Below, in pieces: positions 12,371 through 23,842 of a DNA stretch of 64,000 bases. The notes below the pieces were generated by a model, which saw only the letters and a program-made list of their open reading frames with translations, was not told the DNA's origin and did no database searches. The translations under genes were made by a program, and so were the position numbers. The DNA is from Mytilus edulis (Eukaryota; Mollusca; Bivalvia; Mytilida; Mytilidae): positions 49,312,830 to 49,376,829 of the forward strand of contig NC_092344.1 of the NCBI RefSeq assembly GCF_963676685.1, in the 5' to 3' direction. How positions within the stretch are numbered: the first letter of the stretch is position 1; each line of letters opens with the position of its first letter.

Positions 12371-13400
12371 CAATTGGGTTTCATGGGAACAGGAGAATAC
12401 TGAACCAGACTCGAGCTGGCAGCCACTTTTATCGGCCAATCCAGATAGCAGCCACTTTTTTCCAGCAGCCAATTTTGATGATATGTCTAGAAAACCCCAA
12501 AACTGCATGAGACCCAATCGTTCCGAAAAATCGTTCAATCTTAGTTAAATGCAATTTATCAGTGGAAATCGACAATTTCACGGCTTGAATTTTTTTTAAA
12601 AGCATTTCATTCCCTTTTAAATATGTATGTGCAGCTAGAGGTCTGTTCGTCATTAGATATTCTAAAATTGATATTCAATATACAACAGCAGTCGATTCAA
12701 TATTCAAATTTAGTTGAAAATCATTAAAAAGCATGCAGGGAAAGATACGTCGTTTTACAACACTTTCAAGCTGTCGTAAATTCTTATATAACGTGCATAT
12801 TTGTCTTTATGTATGTAATAAAGATTTTTATCAATAAAACGGCACGAAAGATTCAAAAAGATGTAATACAATATATAATATATCAAACAAAACCAAAAAC
12901 CATCACTCCAGAAACATTTAAAAATATAGATAGAAAAATATTTATGGAAAGCCAGAAAAAAAACCCAGATGATTGTATACTGAAAACCTACCGGAGACTG
13001 CTTAAATGACGTTGTGACGGGTCACCCACTGGCGAATTTAAACCTCTGTGGTGGCCAGACGGGCCCGGATCCCAGAAAAATATTTGAGTGGGGAATAGCC
13101 TGGGTCAATACCTTTGAAATAAGCTAGGTCCGGTTCGGAACTTTGCCGTGTAGATATGCCGAAAAGTACCGAATGTGTGCACGTGGTTGGCATGGAAAAT
13201 ACGTAAATGGGCGACTTTTAACCTCTCGGTGGCCAGACGGGCCAGGATCCCAGAAAAATATTTGAGTGGGGAATAGCCTGAGCCAATACCTTTGAAATGA
13301 GCTTGGTCCGGTTTGGAACTTTGCCGTAGAGATATACCGAGGAGTACCGAATGTATGGTAAATATAAAAAAAAATCGCTATAAGGGCAACTTTGAACCTC
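12371..13400 (+). repeat. Duplicated block, second copy
   Basis: The counterpart of 9905-10990, offset by about 2.45 kb, in the same orientation. It runs into a longer satellite array. Confidence 0.8.
12809..13009 (+). CDS. Hypothetical 66-codon ORF, second identical copy
   Basis: Same 66 residues as the ORF at 10355. The identical stretch of roughly 200 bp coincides with the ORF. Surrounding differences include a short deletion near 12687 and GACGGGTC for GACGCGTC just after the stop. Function not recognised. Confidence 0.25.
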   Translation: MYVIKIFINKTARKIQKDVIQYIIYQTKPKTITPETFKNIDRKIFMESQKKNPDDCILKTYRRLLK

Positions 13401-13780
13401 TATAGTTGCCAGACAGGCCCGGATCCCAGAAAAATATTTGAGTGGGGAATAGCCTGGGCCAATACCTTTGAAATGAGCTTGGTCCGGTTTTGAACCTTGT
13501 CGTAGAGATATGCTGAAGAGTACCGAATGTGTGGTAAATATGTAAAATTCGCTATAAGGGCAACTTTGAACCTCTGTAGTGGCCAGACGGGCCCGGATCC
13601 CAGAAAAATATTTAAGTGCCGAATAGCATAGGCCAATACCTTTCAAATGAGCTAGGTTCGGTTCGGAACTTATATTTGAGTGGGAAATAGCTTGCGTCAA
13701 TACCTTTGAAATGAGCTAGGTGCGGTTCGGAACTTTGCCGTAGGGATATGCCGAAGAGTACCGAATGTGTAGTAGGTACG
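13020..13780. repeat. ~174-179-bp satellite array
   Basis: GGATCCCAG recurs at 13067, 13245, 13421 and 13595, a period of 174-178 bp, with a last truncated unit near 13680. Each unit contains AATAGCCTGGG, CAATACCTTTGAAATGAGCT, GGAACTTTGCCGTA and GAGTACCGAATGTGT. The minus-strand frames across it are repetitive by construction and are not genes. Confidence 0.85.
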
Positions 13781-13799
13781 CCAAAACTGTCTTGTTATG

Positions 13800-14455
13800 A
13801 CAATGTTTCATTATATGATGTGCATTTACCTTTATATGATGTGCACTTGTCATTATATGATATGCACTTACCTTTATATGATGTGCACTTGTCATTATAT
13901 GATGTGCAAACACCTTAATTTTATAAGACGTGCAAATATGCTTATATTATGTTCATACATACTTATATGATGTTCATACATACTTATATGATGTTCATAC
14001 ATACTTATATGATGTGCATACATACTTATATGTGCAAACGTACTTATATGATGTGCAAATGTACTTATATGATGTGCAAATGTCCTTATTTGATGTGTAA
14101 ATATACTTATATGATGTGCAAATATACTTATATGATGTGCATTTTCCCTTATATTATGTGCAAACATCTTTATATGATGTGGTTATGTCATTATATTATG
14201 TGCTTGTAATCTTATATCATGTGGCTCGGTTAACTTCATTATACAGTGGCGGATCCAGCCATTTTAAAAAGGGGGGGGGGGGGGTCCCAACACAGAGTAA
14301 AGGGGGGGGGGGGGGTTCCAACTATATGCTCCCATTCAAATGCATTGATCGGCCAAAAAAGGGGGGTTCCCACCCCCGGAACCCCCCCCCCCCCCCCCCC
14401 CCTGGATCCGCCACTGTTATATGATGTCGAAATGTCATTATATGATGTGCTTTCA
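13800..14455. repeat. 21-bp minisatellite, about 22 units
   Basis: The unit is close to CTTATATGATGTGCAAATGTA. About 20 units lie between 13800 and 14225, and two more (TTATATGATGTCGAAATGTC and the next) follow the MITE at 14244-14416. Because 21 is a multiple of three, both strands show long repetitive frames (MFAHHI..., MFIHTYMM...) that look like genes but follow from the period. Confidence 0.85.
14244..14416. mobile_element. 173-bp MITE inserted in the minisatellite
   Basis: Perfect 15-bp terminal inverted repeats, CAGTGGCGGATCCAG (14244-14258) and CTGGATCCGCCACTG (14402-14416). They are flanked by a TTATA target duplication (14239-14243 and 14417-14421). The interior has long G and C homopolymers and no coding. 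Confidence 0.85.
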
Positions 14456-14980
14456 TCGTCGTTAACTGATTCCGATCTGCTTCTGCAGAATTGATATAAA
14501 CCCGGATCAAATCTTAAGTTATTTCAAAAGAGAAAAACCTTGACATGTTTATAGAAATATATCTTTAATCTTTTTAGCGAAAGTGCATTTTTAAGATAAA
14601 GTGAGAAAATGCATTTTAACAAAAATTAACGTTTCAAACATTTCGACGGAAGATTTAGGATCAATTAATGCAGGAACTAGTTGAAGAATTTCCCGGCAGT
14701 GGCGAAAATATGATAAAACAAATTGTGTGGCTCTTATTTATAGCTTGCTGTTCGGTTTGAGTAAAAGCTCCGTGTTGAAGGCCGTAATTTAACCTATGAT
14801 TGTTTACTTTTTACAAATTATGACTTAGATGTAGAGTTGTATCATTGGCACTCATATCATATCTTCTTATTTCTTTTCATTGCAAAAGACACCAATGAAC
14901 TCAAATTCAATTTCAAAAATATTTTATAACGATAACTACAAAATTATCCTCTCTTGCATACACAATTATACCGGTATGGA
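14456..14980. other. Intergenic AT-rich DNA
   Basis: Nothing recognisable apart from a degraded R2-like fragment near 14770-14870 (TCCGTGTTGAAGGCCGTAATTTAACC). Confidence 0.4.
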
Positions 14981-14989
14981 TGATTGAAT

Positions 14990-15241
14990 GATTAATTTGT
15001 TGATTGATTGTTTTTAACGCCACTTTCAACACGATCATGATAATTCATGGTAGTGACTTTATATTGATAGAGGAAGTCGAAGTCCCCGGAAAGAACTACC
15101 GACTTTCGGTAGGAAAAACTAACAATTATATTCAATTGAGATTGGAGTCGAGCTTATCTGCCACGTGTGGGATTCGAACTCACTAACTACATGTAAGTGT
15201 CGAAAGGCTATATATTGGGCCATTCGGCCACCGAGCCCCCC
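14990..15241 (-). mobile_element. tRNA-derived SINE
   Basis: On the minus strand, GGTGGCCGAATGGCCC resembles a tRNA A box and GAGTTCGAATCCCACACGTGG a B box, typical of a class II (Leu/Ser-like) tRNA head. A body with TCTTTCCGGGGACTTCGAC follows, and a tail GGCGTTAAAAACAATCAATC. This is the layout of SINEs common in bivalves as I recall them. The 5' end abuts a long C run. Confidence 0.75.
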
Positions 15242-15584
15242 CCCCCCCCCCCCCCACCCCCAATAATTGATTGAGGACGCAAAAATCCAAATTGTTATGG
15301 CATTATTGATATTTTTTACTTATTCTAAATGACCAAAACGACTTGACCATTGAAAACAAACGGGATGTATTTATTTTGTTCAGGGGGGGGTTTTATATAT
15401 AAATTTGATATTGACCAGTCGTTTGGTCAAGTTAGCATACTTTTATGAAAGTTATCTCATTTTACCCTTTTATCCATTAATGGGTTATGTGCAGTCCGTA
15501 ATTGAATTGTATATCTGTTTGATATATTCTCTTGATTAATTGTTACTATTTATATAGAGGTACATGTGTTGTGAAAAATAGAAC

Positions 15585-16746
15585 CAGGGGCGGATCCAGG
15601 ATTTTGGAAAGGCGGCTAAGTTTTTAAAGATCGGCAAGCGAAGCGAGAAACAACATATTGGGACCCTTTTGGGGCTAAAAAACATAAAAATAAGTGTAAC
15701 ATGCAATTTTTAAACGGTTTCTGTCGTGGGGTATGTTTATTTTGTAGTTGCTGTAAAGCGTAAGGGTTGGACATTTTCGATCATGTATTCTCCCTATTAA
15801 TTGTCTTTCATAAAATGATAGCATGGATCCAAAGCTATGTACTTATAAATTTAATGTGGGACTTCTCAGTAAAACATAGATAAGTAGAATTTTCGCCGGT
15901 TTGTACGTGTTGTAAGTTAATTTTACAATTTATGAATGACGGTCGACAAATGGAGACAGAAAGTCCACACGCAGCAGGCAGGTTGCAGTCTGGTCTTGAA
16001 AAAGTATTCAACATATCAGTTCGGCGAAACAGTCATTCCGGTCAGACATGCAAACCCCGGCCACAAAAAAAAATACGCCCGTATTAATTCATCATGCATG
16101 TTCATTTAATGCTAAATAATTCTGTTAGAATTTTTTGTTTCTAATAGCATAAAAAGTGGACAAAACTATCGTTTTCAGTCAACTTTCGGACAGAACTTGT
16201 TTAAGGCAAAAATCAAAGTCATTTGTTTTCTCTCAAATATCTAAGACTGTCTCCTCAAATCGTACCTTAGACTTTAAATCTATCTAGAGCTTATACATAC
16301 TTTGGCTCATTATTCGGCTATATTATTTTAAAATAGGCTGGGCGTTTTGAGTTCAACATGTTTTCGTAGGTAAATAATATTTTTATGGAACTTTTTTTTC
16401 TTAAGAGTGTGTAATAGTCTATTATTTAATAGAGTATTACTTTTTGTTTGGTGGAATAGTGAAATAGAAGGTAATACGTTCCTTCTCAATCCTTTTTCGC
16501 TTTAAAGGTGTTATGAGTGTCATCCCCAGCCTAAGCAATTTATTACTGTTATTTGAATTTTAAAATGACTGAGTGACGTTTGTTCGACGCACTGGTCAAC
16601 TCCACCAAAAAAATAACTACTGGAGTACACGGGAAATCGCAAAGTTCACGAAGTATAGTCTGATTTATCATTTAATAATATAAAAAAAGTCCAAACAAAG
16701 GGGAGAGGGCGTACGCCCTCTACGCCCATCTCTGGATCAGCAACGT
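15585..16746. mobile_element. Possible longer relative of the GGCGGATCCAG element
   Basis: AGGGGCGGATCCAGG (15586-15600) resembles the MITE end. CTGGATCAGCAACG near 16733-16746 could be a degraded opposite end. The interior has no gene. The right boundary is uncertain. Confidence 0.3.
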
Positions 16747-18200
16747 AGAATTTTATTAATTTGAGAAAAGTGGTTATTTGTTTATACCGGAGATAAGTAT
16801 AAAAGTGGTTAAGAAAGATTTTGATTGGATAACATAAATAATTAAGCCTAAGCTGAATTCACAGGAAATCCAGTCATTGTCTAATGCCTCATTCACACGT
16901 ACAAAAATGTACATTTAATTGAATTCGACTCGATTTATCCCCTCCCCTAATATATCGCTAAAAAGGGAAATGCATAAATTAAAAATAGAATAACTCGATC
17001 TAAAACTAAAAAATGCAATTTAGCTGAAAATTTACTTGGCCTCTCAGGCACTTGTGTTAGAAAAAAATATCTCTATACGTTAGATGAAAGTATCAGTTGT
17101 ATTTTTTTCTGAAAAAGGGGGGGGGGGGGGGGGGCTATGGATTTTGTTTCCGAACTACAAGTCGAAAGCAATTTTTTTCTTTCAATTTTAGCATTACATA
17201 TAATAGTGGCAGCTGAGGGTGAAAACATCCATAGCTCCCCCTCAGAAAATCATATGGTTGCTGTCTAATTTCAATTTTGCATAATTTTTTTAATGTTCTT
17301 TTTTGGAGATTTTCTTTAGTCACTATGTTTTACTTGTTTTTGGTACATTGTTATTTTGAAATCTGAAATTAATATATAGATGGTCGAAACCCGGTGGGGT
17401 GGGTCGAGTAACCGGAGGTTTTGCACTGACCCCTTCTGTTACAGGTAAAAAGGATTGGTAAAAGTTAAGAAAGTTCTATCAAAAACAGAACTACTCAGAA
17501 GCTACAAATGGAATTGTGCTGCAAATAGTAAGAAATTGACCTGTATTTCTGATAGTGCTAAATCATTGAACAAGATTGAAAAACATCATTTGTTCAAATC
17601 TCAACTTGTCATCGATTTTAATATTGTATTCGACCTTTTAACACCACACCGTAGTGAAGTTTTCATTCTTGCAATCGGCAACAAATGTACACATTGTATA
17701 TCTATAGCACCGTTAAGGGTTAAAAGGTCGAATACAATGTTTACACAATTACACATAGAATTTTATTTAAACAACAAACACGTGTCAAGAATTTGAAAGT
17801 TTTCCAACATGTGAGACCTAAATTTTCATACAAAATCGGCTTAATTGGTAGCAGAGACTGATTAAGTGGGATGACAGAGGGCCATAGTCCCCACTGTTTA
17901 TATATGTATTAACATTAAGAAAAAAACATTTATTAATACAAATACAAATATTTTATTGGCACAAACACAATTACAATAATTGGCAATGGCCCATACAACT
18001 GGTATACAAATAGTAATAATGCATAGAATAGCAATAGGCATATTTAGAACAATATCATCGAACGATATCAATATCATCAACAGTAAATGATTAAAAAAAA
18101 AAATATATCAATTACATAGTTGGTCAAACATATTAAGTATTGATTAATTTAAGAAAGTGGTTATTTATTGATACCAGAGAAAAGTATAAAAGTAGTTACG
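16747..18200. other. Intergenic DNA with poly-G tract and a short foldback
   Basis: A long G run lies near 17117-17134. ATTGTATTCGACCTTTTAAC (about 17623) and GTTAAAAGGTCGAATACAAT (about 17718) form an inverted pair that probably explains the 113-codon frame at 17455. The stretch 16765-16860 is repeated imperfectly at 18135-18260. No gene seen. Confidence 0.45.
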
Positions 18201-18219
18201 AAAGCGAGATTTTGATTGG

Positions 18220-18445
18220 ATAAAACAATTTATTAAGCATAAGCTGAATTCATTTTAGCATAAGCTTAAATCATTTTAGCATAAGCTAAATTCATTTAAG
18301 CATAAGCTAAATTCATTAAGTATATGCTAAAATAAACTTCGATTTTAATATTTATGACCTTGATTCCGCGCCAACATTTATGTATAAGCTAAACAATTCA
18401 GTATATGCTAAAATGATTTAAGCTTATGCTAAATTCGGTGTTTAT
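18220..18445. repeat. Cluster of TTAGCATAAGCTAAATTCA repeats in both orientations
   Basis: At least four head-to-tail units of a ~20-bp near-palindromic motif (TTTAGCATAAGCTAAATTCA) lie at 18230-18330. Inverted units (AGTATATGCTAAAATGATTT, AAGCTTATGCTAAATTC) follow at 18390-18440, so the region can fold back on itself. Confidence 0.65.
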
Positions 18446-19390
18446 GACCCTTATTCCGCGTCATAGAATATATTAAAAATAATGGCACTTAAAACAAAGA
18501 AAATTTGCGGAAACGATTCATGTCCTAAGACCCAAAAGAAATCAAATGCCTGATAAATTAGAAAGATTACTCCTAGAATTCGAGTAGGAAAATATGTCAT
18601 TAGGTACGAAGTGAGATACCTTTTCTCTATAAAATATATTAGTGATCACTGTGGATAGTAAACTTTAAATTGATAGTAAGTAGCAAATGAAAGTTATTTC
18701 TAGTATAGTTATGTTCATATTAAACTGTTAAACACGAAAATAATTGAAAATAATGGGGGGAAAAGGGATTTTGGAAAAAGGGGGAGGGCTTAAATTAATT
18801 GTCCTGTCCCTAAGTACCTATACATTTTGAAACATATTGAAAGAATTTCTTGAGAGTAGGCCCGGTAAGACCGCTTTTTCACCCACACATTTAGCAGTTT
18901 AACAAAATTACAATTAGTTTTGATAATACTTTTGCTCACATATCGGGTACTAGCATAATTTAGTCATGCTTAATTACTGAAATCTTCAGAATTTTAGCAT
19001 TTGAGGTTAATTTTAGACGGTTTCCGACTTCAATGGTAGAGGCGCATGTGTGTTCATTCTTAATATTTAAATGTAAGTTTTATTTGATACATTACATATA
19101 TTCATATGATGAATACAATCTTTCGATCACTTTAATTGAGGTCTGGAACTGGCATGTCAGTAACTTCTTGTAGTCCTTTGTTAATTTATGTATCATTGTC
19201 ATTTTGTTTAGTTTATTTTGTTACCTATTCTGACATAGGACTCGTACTTCTTTTGAATTGAAATTTACTGTGCGTATTGTTGTGTGTTTGTTTTTGCCAC
19301 ATTGGCTAGCGATATAGGGAGAGGGTTGAGATCTCAAAAACTATGTTTAACTCAATCGCATTTTTTAAAATGTAAGAAGATTCACTTATG
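18446..19390. other. Intergenic DNA with repeat fragments
   Basis: A stretch near 18740-18860 (AAAAGGGGGAGGG, TTGTCCTGTCCC) matches 9080-9240. A stretch near 19140-19260 (GGCATGTCAGTAACTTC) matches the upstream part of R1 at 43440. No gene seen. Confidence 0.4.
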
Positions 19391-19700
19391 AAAGAAAAGA
19401 AACAACAGCTTTTCATATATTCACATGTAAACAGAAATTAAATAACTTCAATCATAATGACAAGATATGCTTTATTGATTTGTAGCAGTCTTTGTCTTGT
19501 CAAATTGATTATGCAAATTATGAATTTTTATATTGCAATTGTAACATCTGTTACTATTCAACGTTCATTAATCACTTCTTCATCAACAAATTCATTAGAT
19601 TTCAGTAGCAAGTTTTCTTATATTTGTTTAAACATGTTAAAATGTATATAGAAGTGGAATGTGAAAATCTTAAATAACAGGAGTAGAAAAAACGTCCGAA
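19390..19700 (+). repeat. Dispersed repeat paired with 2.42-2.80 kb
   Basis: See 2420-2800; shared core AAATTGATTATGCAAAT plus flanking similarity. Confidence 0.45.
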
Positions 19701-19714
19701 GGAAATTTTAAACT

Positions 19715-19955
19715 ATATAACATATCTCATTTAGTTTATTAGACTAAATAATATCTCTTATAAACTATATTTTATAAACTATATAAGATAGTGTTAAACT
19801 ATATGAGATATTTTATAAACTATGTATTATAAACTATATAAGATATCTCATAAACTGCATAAGACATGCTGTCAGCTATATAAGTTTTCTTATAAACTTT
19901 ATAAGTTATTTTATAAACTTTATAAGATATTTAATAAACTATATAAGAAATCGTA
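19715..19955. repeat. Degenerate tandem array of TTATAAACTATATAAGATAT units
   Basis: A motif of about 22 bp close to TTATAAACTATATAAGATAT recurs about ten times with variation (CTCATAAACTGCATAAG, CTTATAAACTTTATAAG). Nothing coding. Confidence 0.7.
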
Positions 19956-20446
19956 TACATATTTCTTTGATTTTCTGAAGTTAGAATAAATAGTAAAACG
20001 CTTGCCATACCAAAAGATGAACCGGGTGGACTTATGCGATTCAAAAGAGTAAGATCCTGCAGCCATATAAGAAATGCTTATCAGTGTATTTTTGGTATGT
20101 TGGTATTGATAAAAAAAGTATGTATTGTAATACATGTATATATATATATATATGAGTAAATTGAGATGTTATGAATACTCCACAAGACAGTTATCGAACA
20201 CTCAATAACTAATTTGTTAGTTTATTCTCTAATTACAACAGTTCATGTTTCTACTTACATTTAGACAAACATTTTTTTTAAGTTATGAAGCGAGCTGACC
20301 ACTGAATGTCTTTCTTTGGACTGTAAATATCAAGTATAGTTGATGAGACTTGATGGATTTGGTAGATTTGAACGTATTGAATTGAGTCTGATTTACTTTC
20401 AAGACTTGCGTTAGATTCCAAATATCTAAGTATACATATTTGTTTA

Positions 20447-20585
20447 GGGACAAGCTGAAGGAAGCCTCCGGGCGCTGGAGGTTCTCGCTACACTTAAGAC
20501 CCATTGGTGGACTTCGGATGGTGTCTGCTCTATGGTCGGGTTGTTGTCTCTTTGACACATTCCCCATTTTCATTCTCAATTTTGT
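20447..20585 (+). repeat. R1 repeat copy
   Basis: Contains AAGCTGAAGGAAGCCTCCGG, TGGTCGGGTTGTTGTCTC and TTGACACATTCCCCATTTTC, as at 43575-43715. Confidence 0.65.
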
Positions 20586-20988
20586 TTTGTACCATATATT
20601 AAATATTAAATTAGATATTTGATGTTGTTTTATTTACCGAAATACAATATATAGAATAAATACAAATATGCAACTTACATAATGGTTTATATTCGAGGAC
20701 AACGATAATTTACGACAGTTTAAAGGGGACATTAAACGATTTCCTACGTATCTTTTCACTCCAGTTAACTATGAAAAACATGCTTTGAATGTTATCAAAT
20801 TTTATATATGTAGGACTCTAAAGTGCGATGGGGACGCTAAAGTACGATGGTTACGCTAAAGTACGATGGTTACGCTAAAGTGCGATGGTCTACGCTAAAG
20901 TCCGATGCCTTCATACGCTAAAGTGCGATGGTCCGCCAAAGTAAAGACGTACGAAACGTAGTTGGATTATGACGTTAACAGTCGTTTA

Positions 20989-21342
20989 TTCGAGATGGCT
21001 TGTAAAACTAAGATTTATTGGCAGTATTGACCACAGCTTTTAATTATTTACACAAATTTAAATATGTACACATATAGATTCAACGATATATATTGTTCAA
21101 CTAGATAGATTCATAGATAACTAGATTCATAGATGTATAGATCATTTTTTGGTTACCTCTGGCAACCTACAGATAACTAGATAGATATATATAGATAGAT
21201 AGATGTATGATCCTGGGATACAGCGATCAACTAACTTAGCTGTTGGATCCTGGGATACAGCGATCCACAAAATGTACTTTTAATATCACTAAAATATAGA
21301 CAACTGTAACTGTAGTTTATCACACGCAGCGAAGTTGCCAAA
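20989..21342 (-). repeat. Ngaro-like split repeat B2
   Basis: 354 bp from TTCGAGATGGC to AAGTTGCCAAA, matching B1 at 21771-22124 with about one visible difference. It contains two copies of GGATCCTGGGATACAGCGATC-like sequence. Confidence 0.88.
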
Positions 21343-21563
21343 CACATTTTTCACTTTTTGACGATCAAATGTTTCTATACAACCAACATCTAACTGACTA
21401 CTGCAATTTTTGACATCACATGGCAAATCATCAATGGAGAAGAATTTTTCATACTGGAACTCTAACTACTCGTATATACATGTACCTGAAAATAAAAAGA
21501 ACAAAAGAGCAGTACCCAAACAAAACTACATGGTTTAACTATATATAGTGGAGGGAGGGTGGG

Positions 21564-21770
21564 TATTTTCAAAATACTTCTCTCTGTATTGTAATTACAC
21601 GTCTGTTCACTTGCAGCTCAAAGTTAAAAAGAATGCTAACGTCAAATTGACGTCACCACTATACATCTTATCGACTACATATGAATTTATAAAGGAAAGC
21701 ACTGCAACGGACGAGATTAAAACTTTCCACTAGAATAACCGAATTTATGTATATTACATAAATTCTATTA
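21564..21770 (-). repeat. Ngaro-like split repeat A2
   Basis: 207 bp from TATTTTCAAAATACTTC to AATTCTATTA, the same as A1 at 25843-26049. It directly abuts B1, reproducing the expected circle-junction order. Confidence 0.88.
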
Positions 21771-22124
21771 TTCGAGATGGCTTGTAAAACTAAGATTTAT
21801 TGGCAGTATTGACCACAGCTTTTTATTATTTACACAAATTTAAATATGTACACATATAGATTCAACGATATATATTGTTCAACTAGATAGATTCATAGAT
21901 AACTAGATTCATAGATGTATAGATCATTTTTTGGTTACCTCTGGCAACCTACAGATAACTAGATAGATATATATAGATAGATAGATGTATGATCCTGGGA
22001 TACAGCGATCAACTAACTTAGCTGTTGGATCCTGGGATACAGCGATCCACAAAATGTACTTTTAATATCACTAAAATATAGACAACTGTAACTGTAGTTT
22101 ATCACACGCAGCGAAGTTGCCAAA
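21771..22124 (-). repeat. Ngaro-like split repeat B1
   Basis: 354-bp copy of B2, joined directly to A2 on one side and to the coding region on the other. Confidence 0.88.
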
Positions 22125-22302
22125 TTGATTAGGTACGGTATATGTCAAACTCAACCGTACCGGATCAAACGCCACTAAAGTGGGGATGAAGCTGCGATAG
22201 GACATGAACTGTGGCCAATACTGTTTTAAAATTATCTAAGATATACACATACTAGTACCAAATGTATCTGGATATGTTTAAGAACCAGAACAAATAAAGA
22301 TT

Positions 22303-22900
22303 TCAAGCGCACCTAAATTGTCCTTGCAAATTATTTAGAAATATGTCATTTCCTAGATCAGTCAAATGAACATCATCTTCCTTTAAAAAAGTACTATTAT
22401 GAAGAATATCTGGATACTTTATATAATGTCCCCCATTCTCTAACACGAATGATGCAATGGCACTATTTATCCTAATTCTGCATGCCATCATGCTTTCCTG
22501 ACTTTTTGAATGACGCCAATTTGTTCTGGGTAAAATCTGAGAGCAGACAATCGAACTATTAGGTAGATACGTTTGTACCTTCTCCAAGGTGGCCTTGATT
22601 TCATTCCATAAAAACCCTAATTTTGTCTTCCCCTAATCATTTCCAGCAATATGAAGGACAAGATATTTCGGCGCTTTATCATATTTCATCAGTCTTTTAT
22701 TGTCGATTCCAAATCTTTTAAACCCATGCCACCATAGTACCCTTGCCACCAAATTTTAACTCCTATTCCATGAAGACCTAAATTTACACCACCTGTTCTA
22801 CTTTTTGCGTGTACAAATACATTTCTTATCAAAAATGAGCCTACTATCCATACTGACACTTCTTGGCCTACAATTTGATACATGTATGTATTGACATGAA
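22303..22900 (-). pseudogene. SGNH-type hydrolase of the Ngaro-like element (broken)
   Basis: The frame beginning MYQIVGQEVSVWIVGSFLIR (22883-22689) shifts to YLVLHIAGND, then a stop, then continues to CSQILPRTNW and DDVHLTDLGNDIF (ending 22303). LHIAGND fits block III, ILPR block IV, and D-x2-H the last catalytic pair. Block I reads VGSF where a serine is expected in the third position, so the nucleophile may be lost. Hydrolase ORFs are known in Ngaro elements. The product would be inactive. Confidence 0.7.
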
Positions 22901-22924
22901 ATATATTAAATTGACCATCAAATT

Positions 22925-23835
22925 CAACGAAATTTATTCAAAATTGTGGTATTCGTATATAACTTTTGAAATAATCAGAACTCCAACGACCCATTACTTT
23001 AATTTTCTCGTCAGAAAAACCAAGCATAGTTGCTGAAGTAGCACTACCGATTCTAAATGAGTGCGTCCCATACTTTGATTGATCAAAACCAATATACCCC
23101 AGGGCTTATTTTAGAATTCCTGAAAACTGATATCGAGTCATCGGAGAGCCATCAAAGTGGCAAAATAATTGACCACTAATTCGAGGTCGAATCTTTAAAT
23201 ATTCTTGCAGTAATTTACCGGACAAATTCCAACATCTGATTGTCGGGCCACAAAAATTGAAGTCCCTCGACCTAGCTGGTCTGTTTTTGAAGACGCCAAG
23301 TATATTTTTATATTATGATTAGTAACCTCCACATTTTCAATTTTAATGGCATGATTGGACCCTTCCTTGCCACATGCAGTTGTCATTTCACCAACTCGCA
23401 GAAATGCAAAATATCCCATTGAAAAAGCACTAGAAAATAAGACAACTTCATATCTGGAGCTAGAAAATGCGGGTAAAATCTTTATAATTTTTTTTAACAG
23501 ATCTATAGTAATAGGTAATCTACTGTCAGGTCTCTTTAACTTTGACCTTGCTATTCCATCAATCATTTCCTTACAACAAATAATTGAGACATATCTTCGT
23601 AATTATTAATCTTATTATAAAAACTGATAGCCGAAATATAACATTTCACCGTAGATGGAGCAATGTCCAAGCAAGACATGTATGCAATGAACTGAGTAAT
23701 GTGGTTCAATGGTATTGGAAAACTATGATCTAAATCAAAACTATCCATAAATTTAGCCAAAGCATTTAAAGCTCGTTGATAAGCTTGAATTGTATTAGGA
23801 GCAAGCGAACAATTAATTAATCTGTTTGTTTCAAA
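22925..23835 (-). pseudogene. Tyrosine recombinase of the Ngaro-like element (broken)
   Basis: The core-binding part reads LINCSLAPNTIQAYQRALNA followed by FPIPLNHITQFIAYMSCLDI and APSTVKCYISAISFY. After a one-base frameshift near 23565 the catalytic part contains FLRVGE (first catalytic Arg), then an in-frame stop near 23110. It then has GTHSFRIGSATSA (His and second Arg), GRWSSDYFKSY (Trp and the nucleophile Tyr). All active-site residues can still be seen, but the reading frame is broken twice. In this family the enzyme integrates a circular DNA copy. Confidence 0.8.
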
Positions 23836-23842
23836 CTCAATA

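Noticed and set aside
13218-13913. Minus-strand frames of 160, 78 and 65 codons with repeated peptide segments (IPHSNIFLGSGPVWPL)
   Set aside because: They arise from the ~178-bp satellite, whose units keep some frames open; no start, splice or domain evidence.
13895-14424. Repetitive frames FAHHIS..., FIHTYMM... and Gly/Pro-rich frames
   Set aside because: By-products of the 21-bp minisatellite and of the G/C homopolymers in the MITE.
13800-14455. Possible CRISPR-like array of regularly spaced repeats
   Set aside because: Units are contiguous with no unique spacers, and the surroundings are eukaryotic repeat DNA.
15160-15241. Possible functional tRNA gene on the minus strand
   Set aside because: A and B boxes are good, but the sequence continues into a SINE body and tail and the acceptor ends do not pair convincingly.
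17455-17796. 113-codon plus-strand frame
   Set aside because: It spans an inverted repeat (CGACCTTTTAAC and its complement) and has no recognised domain.
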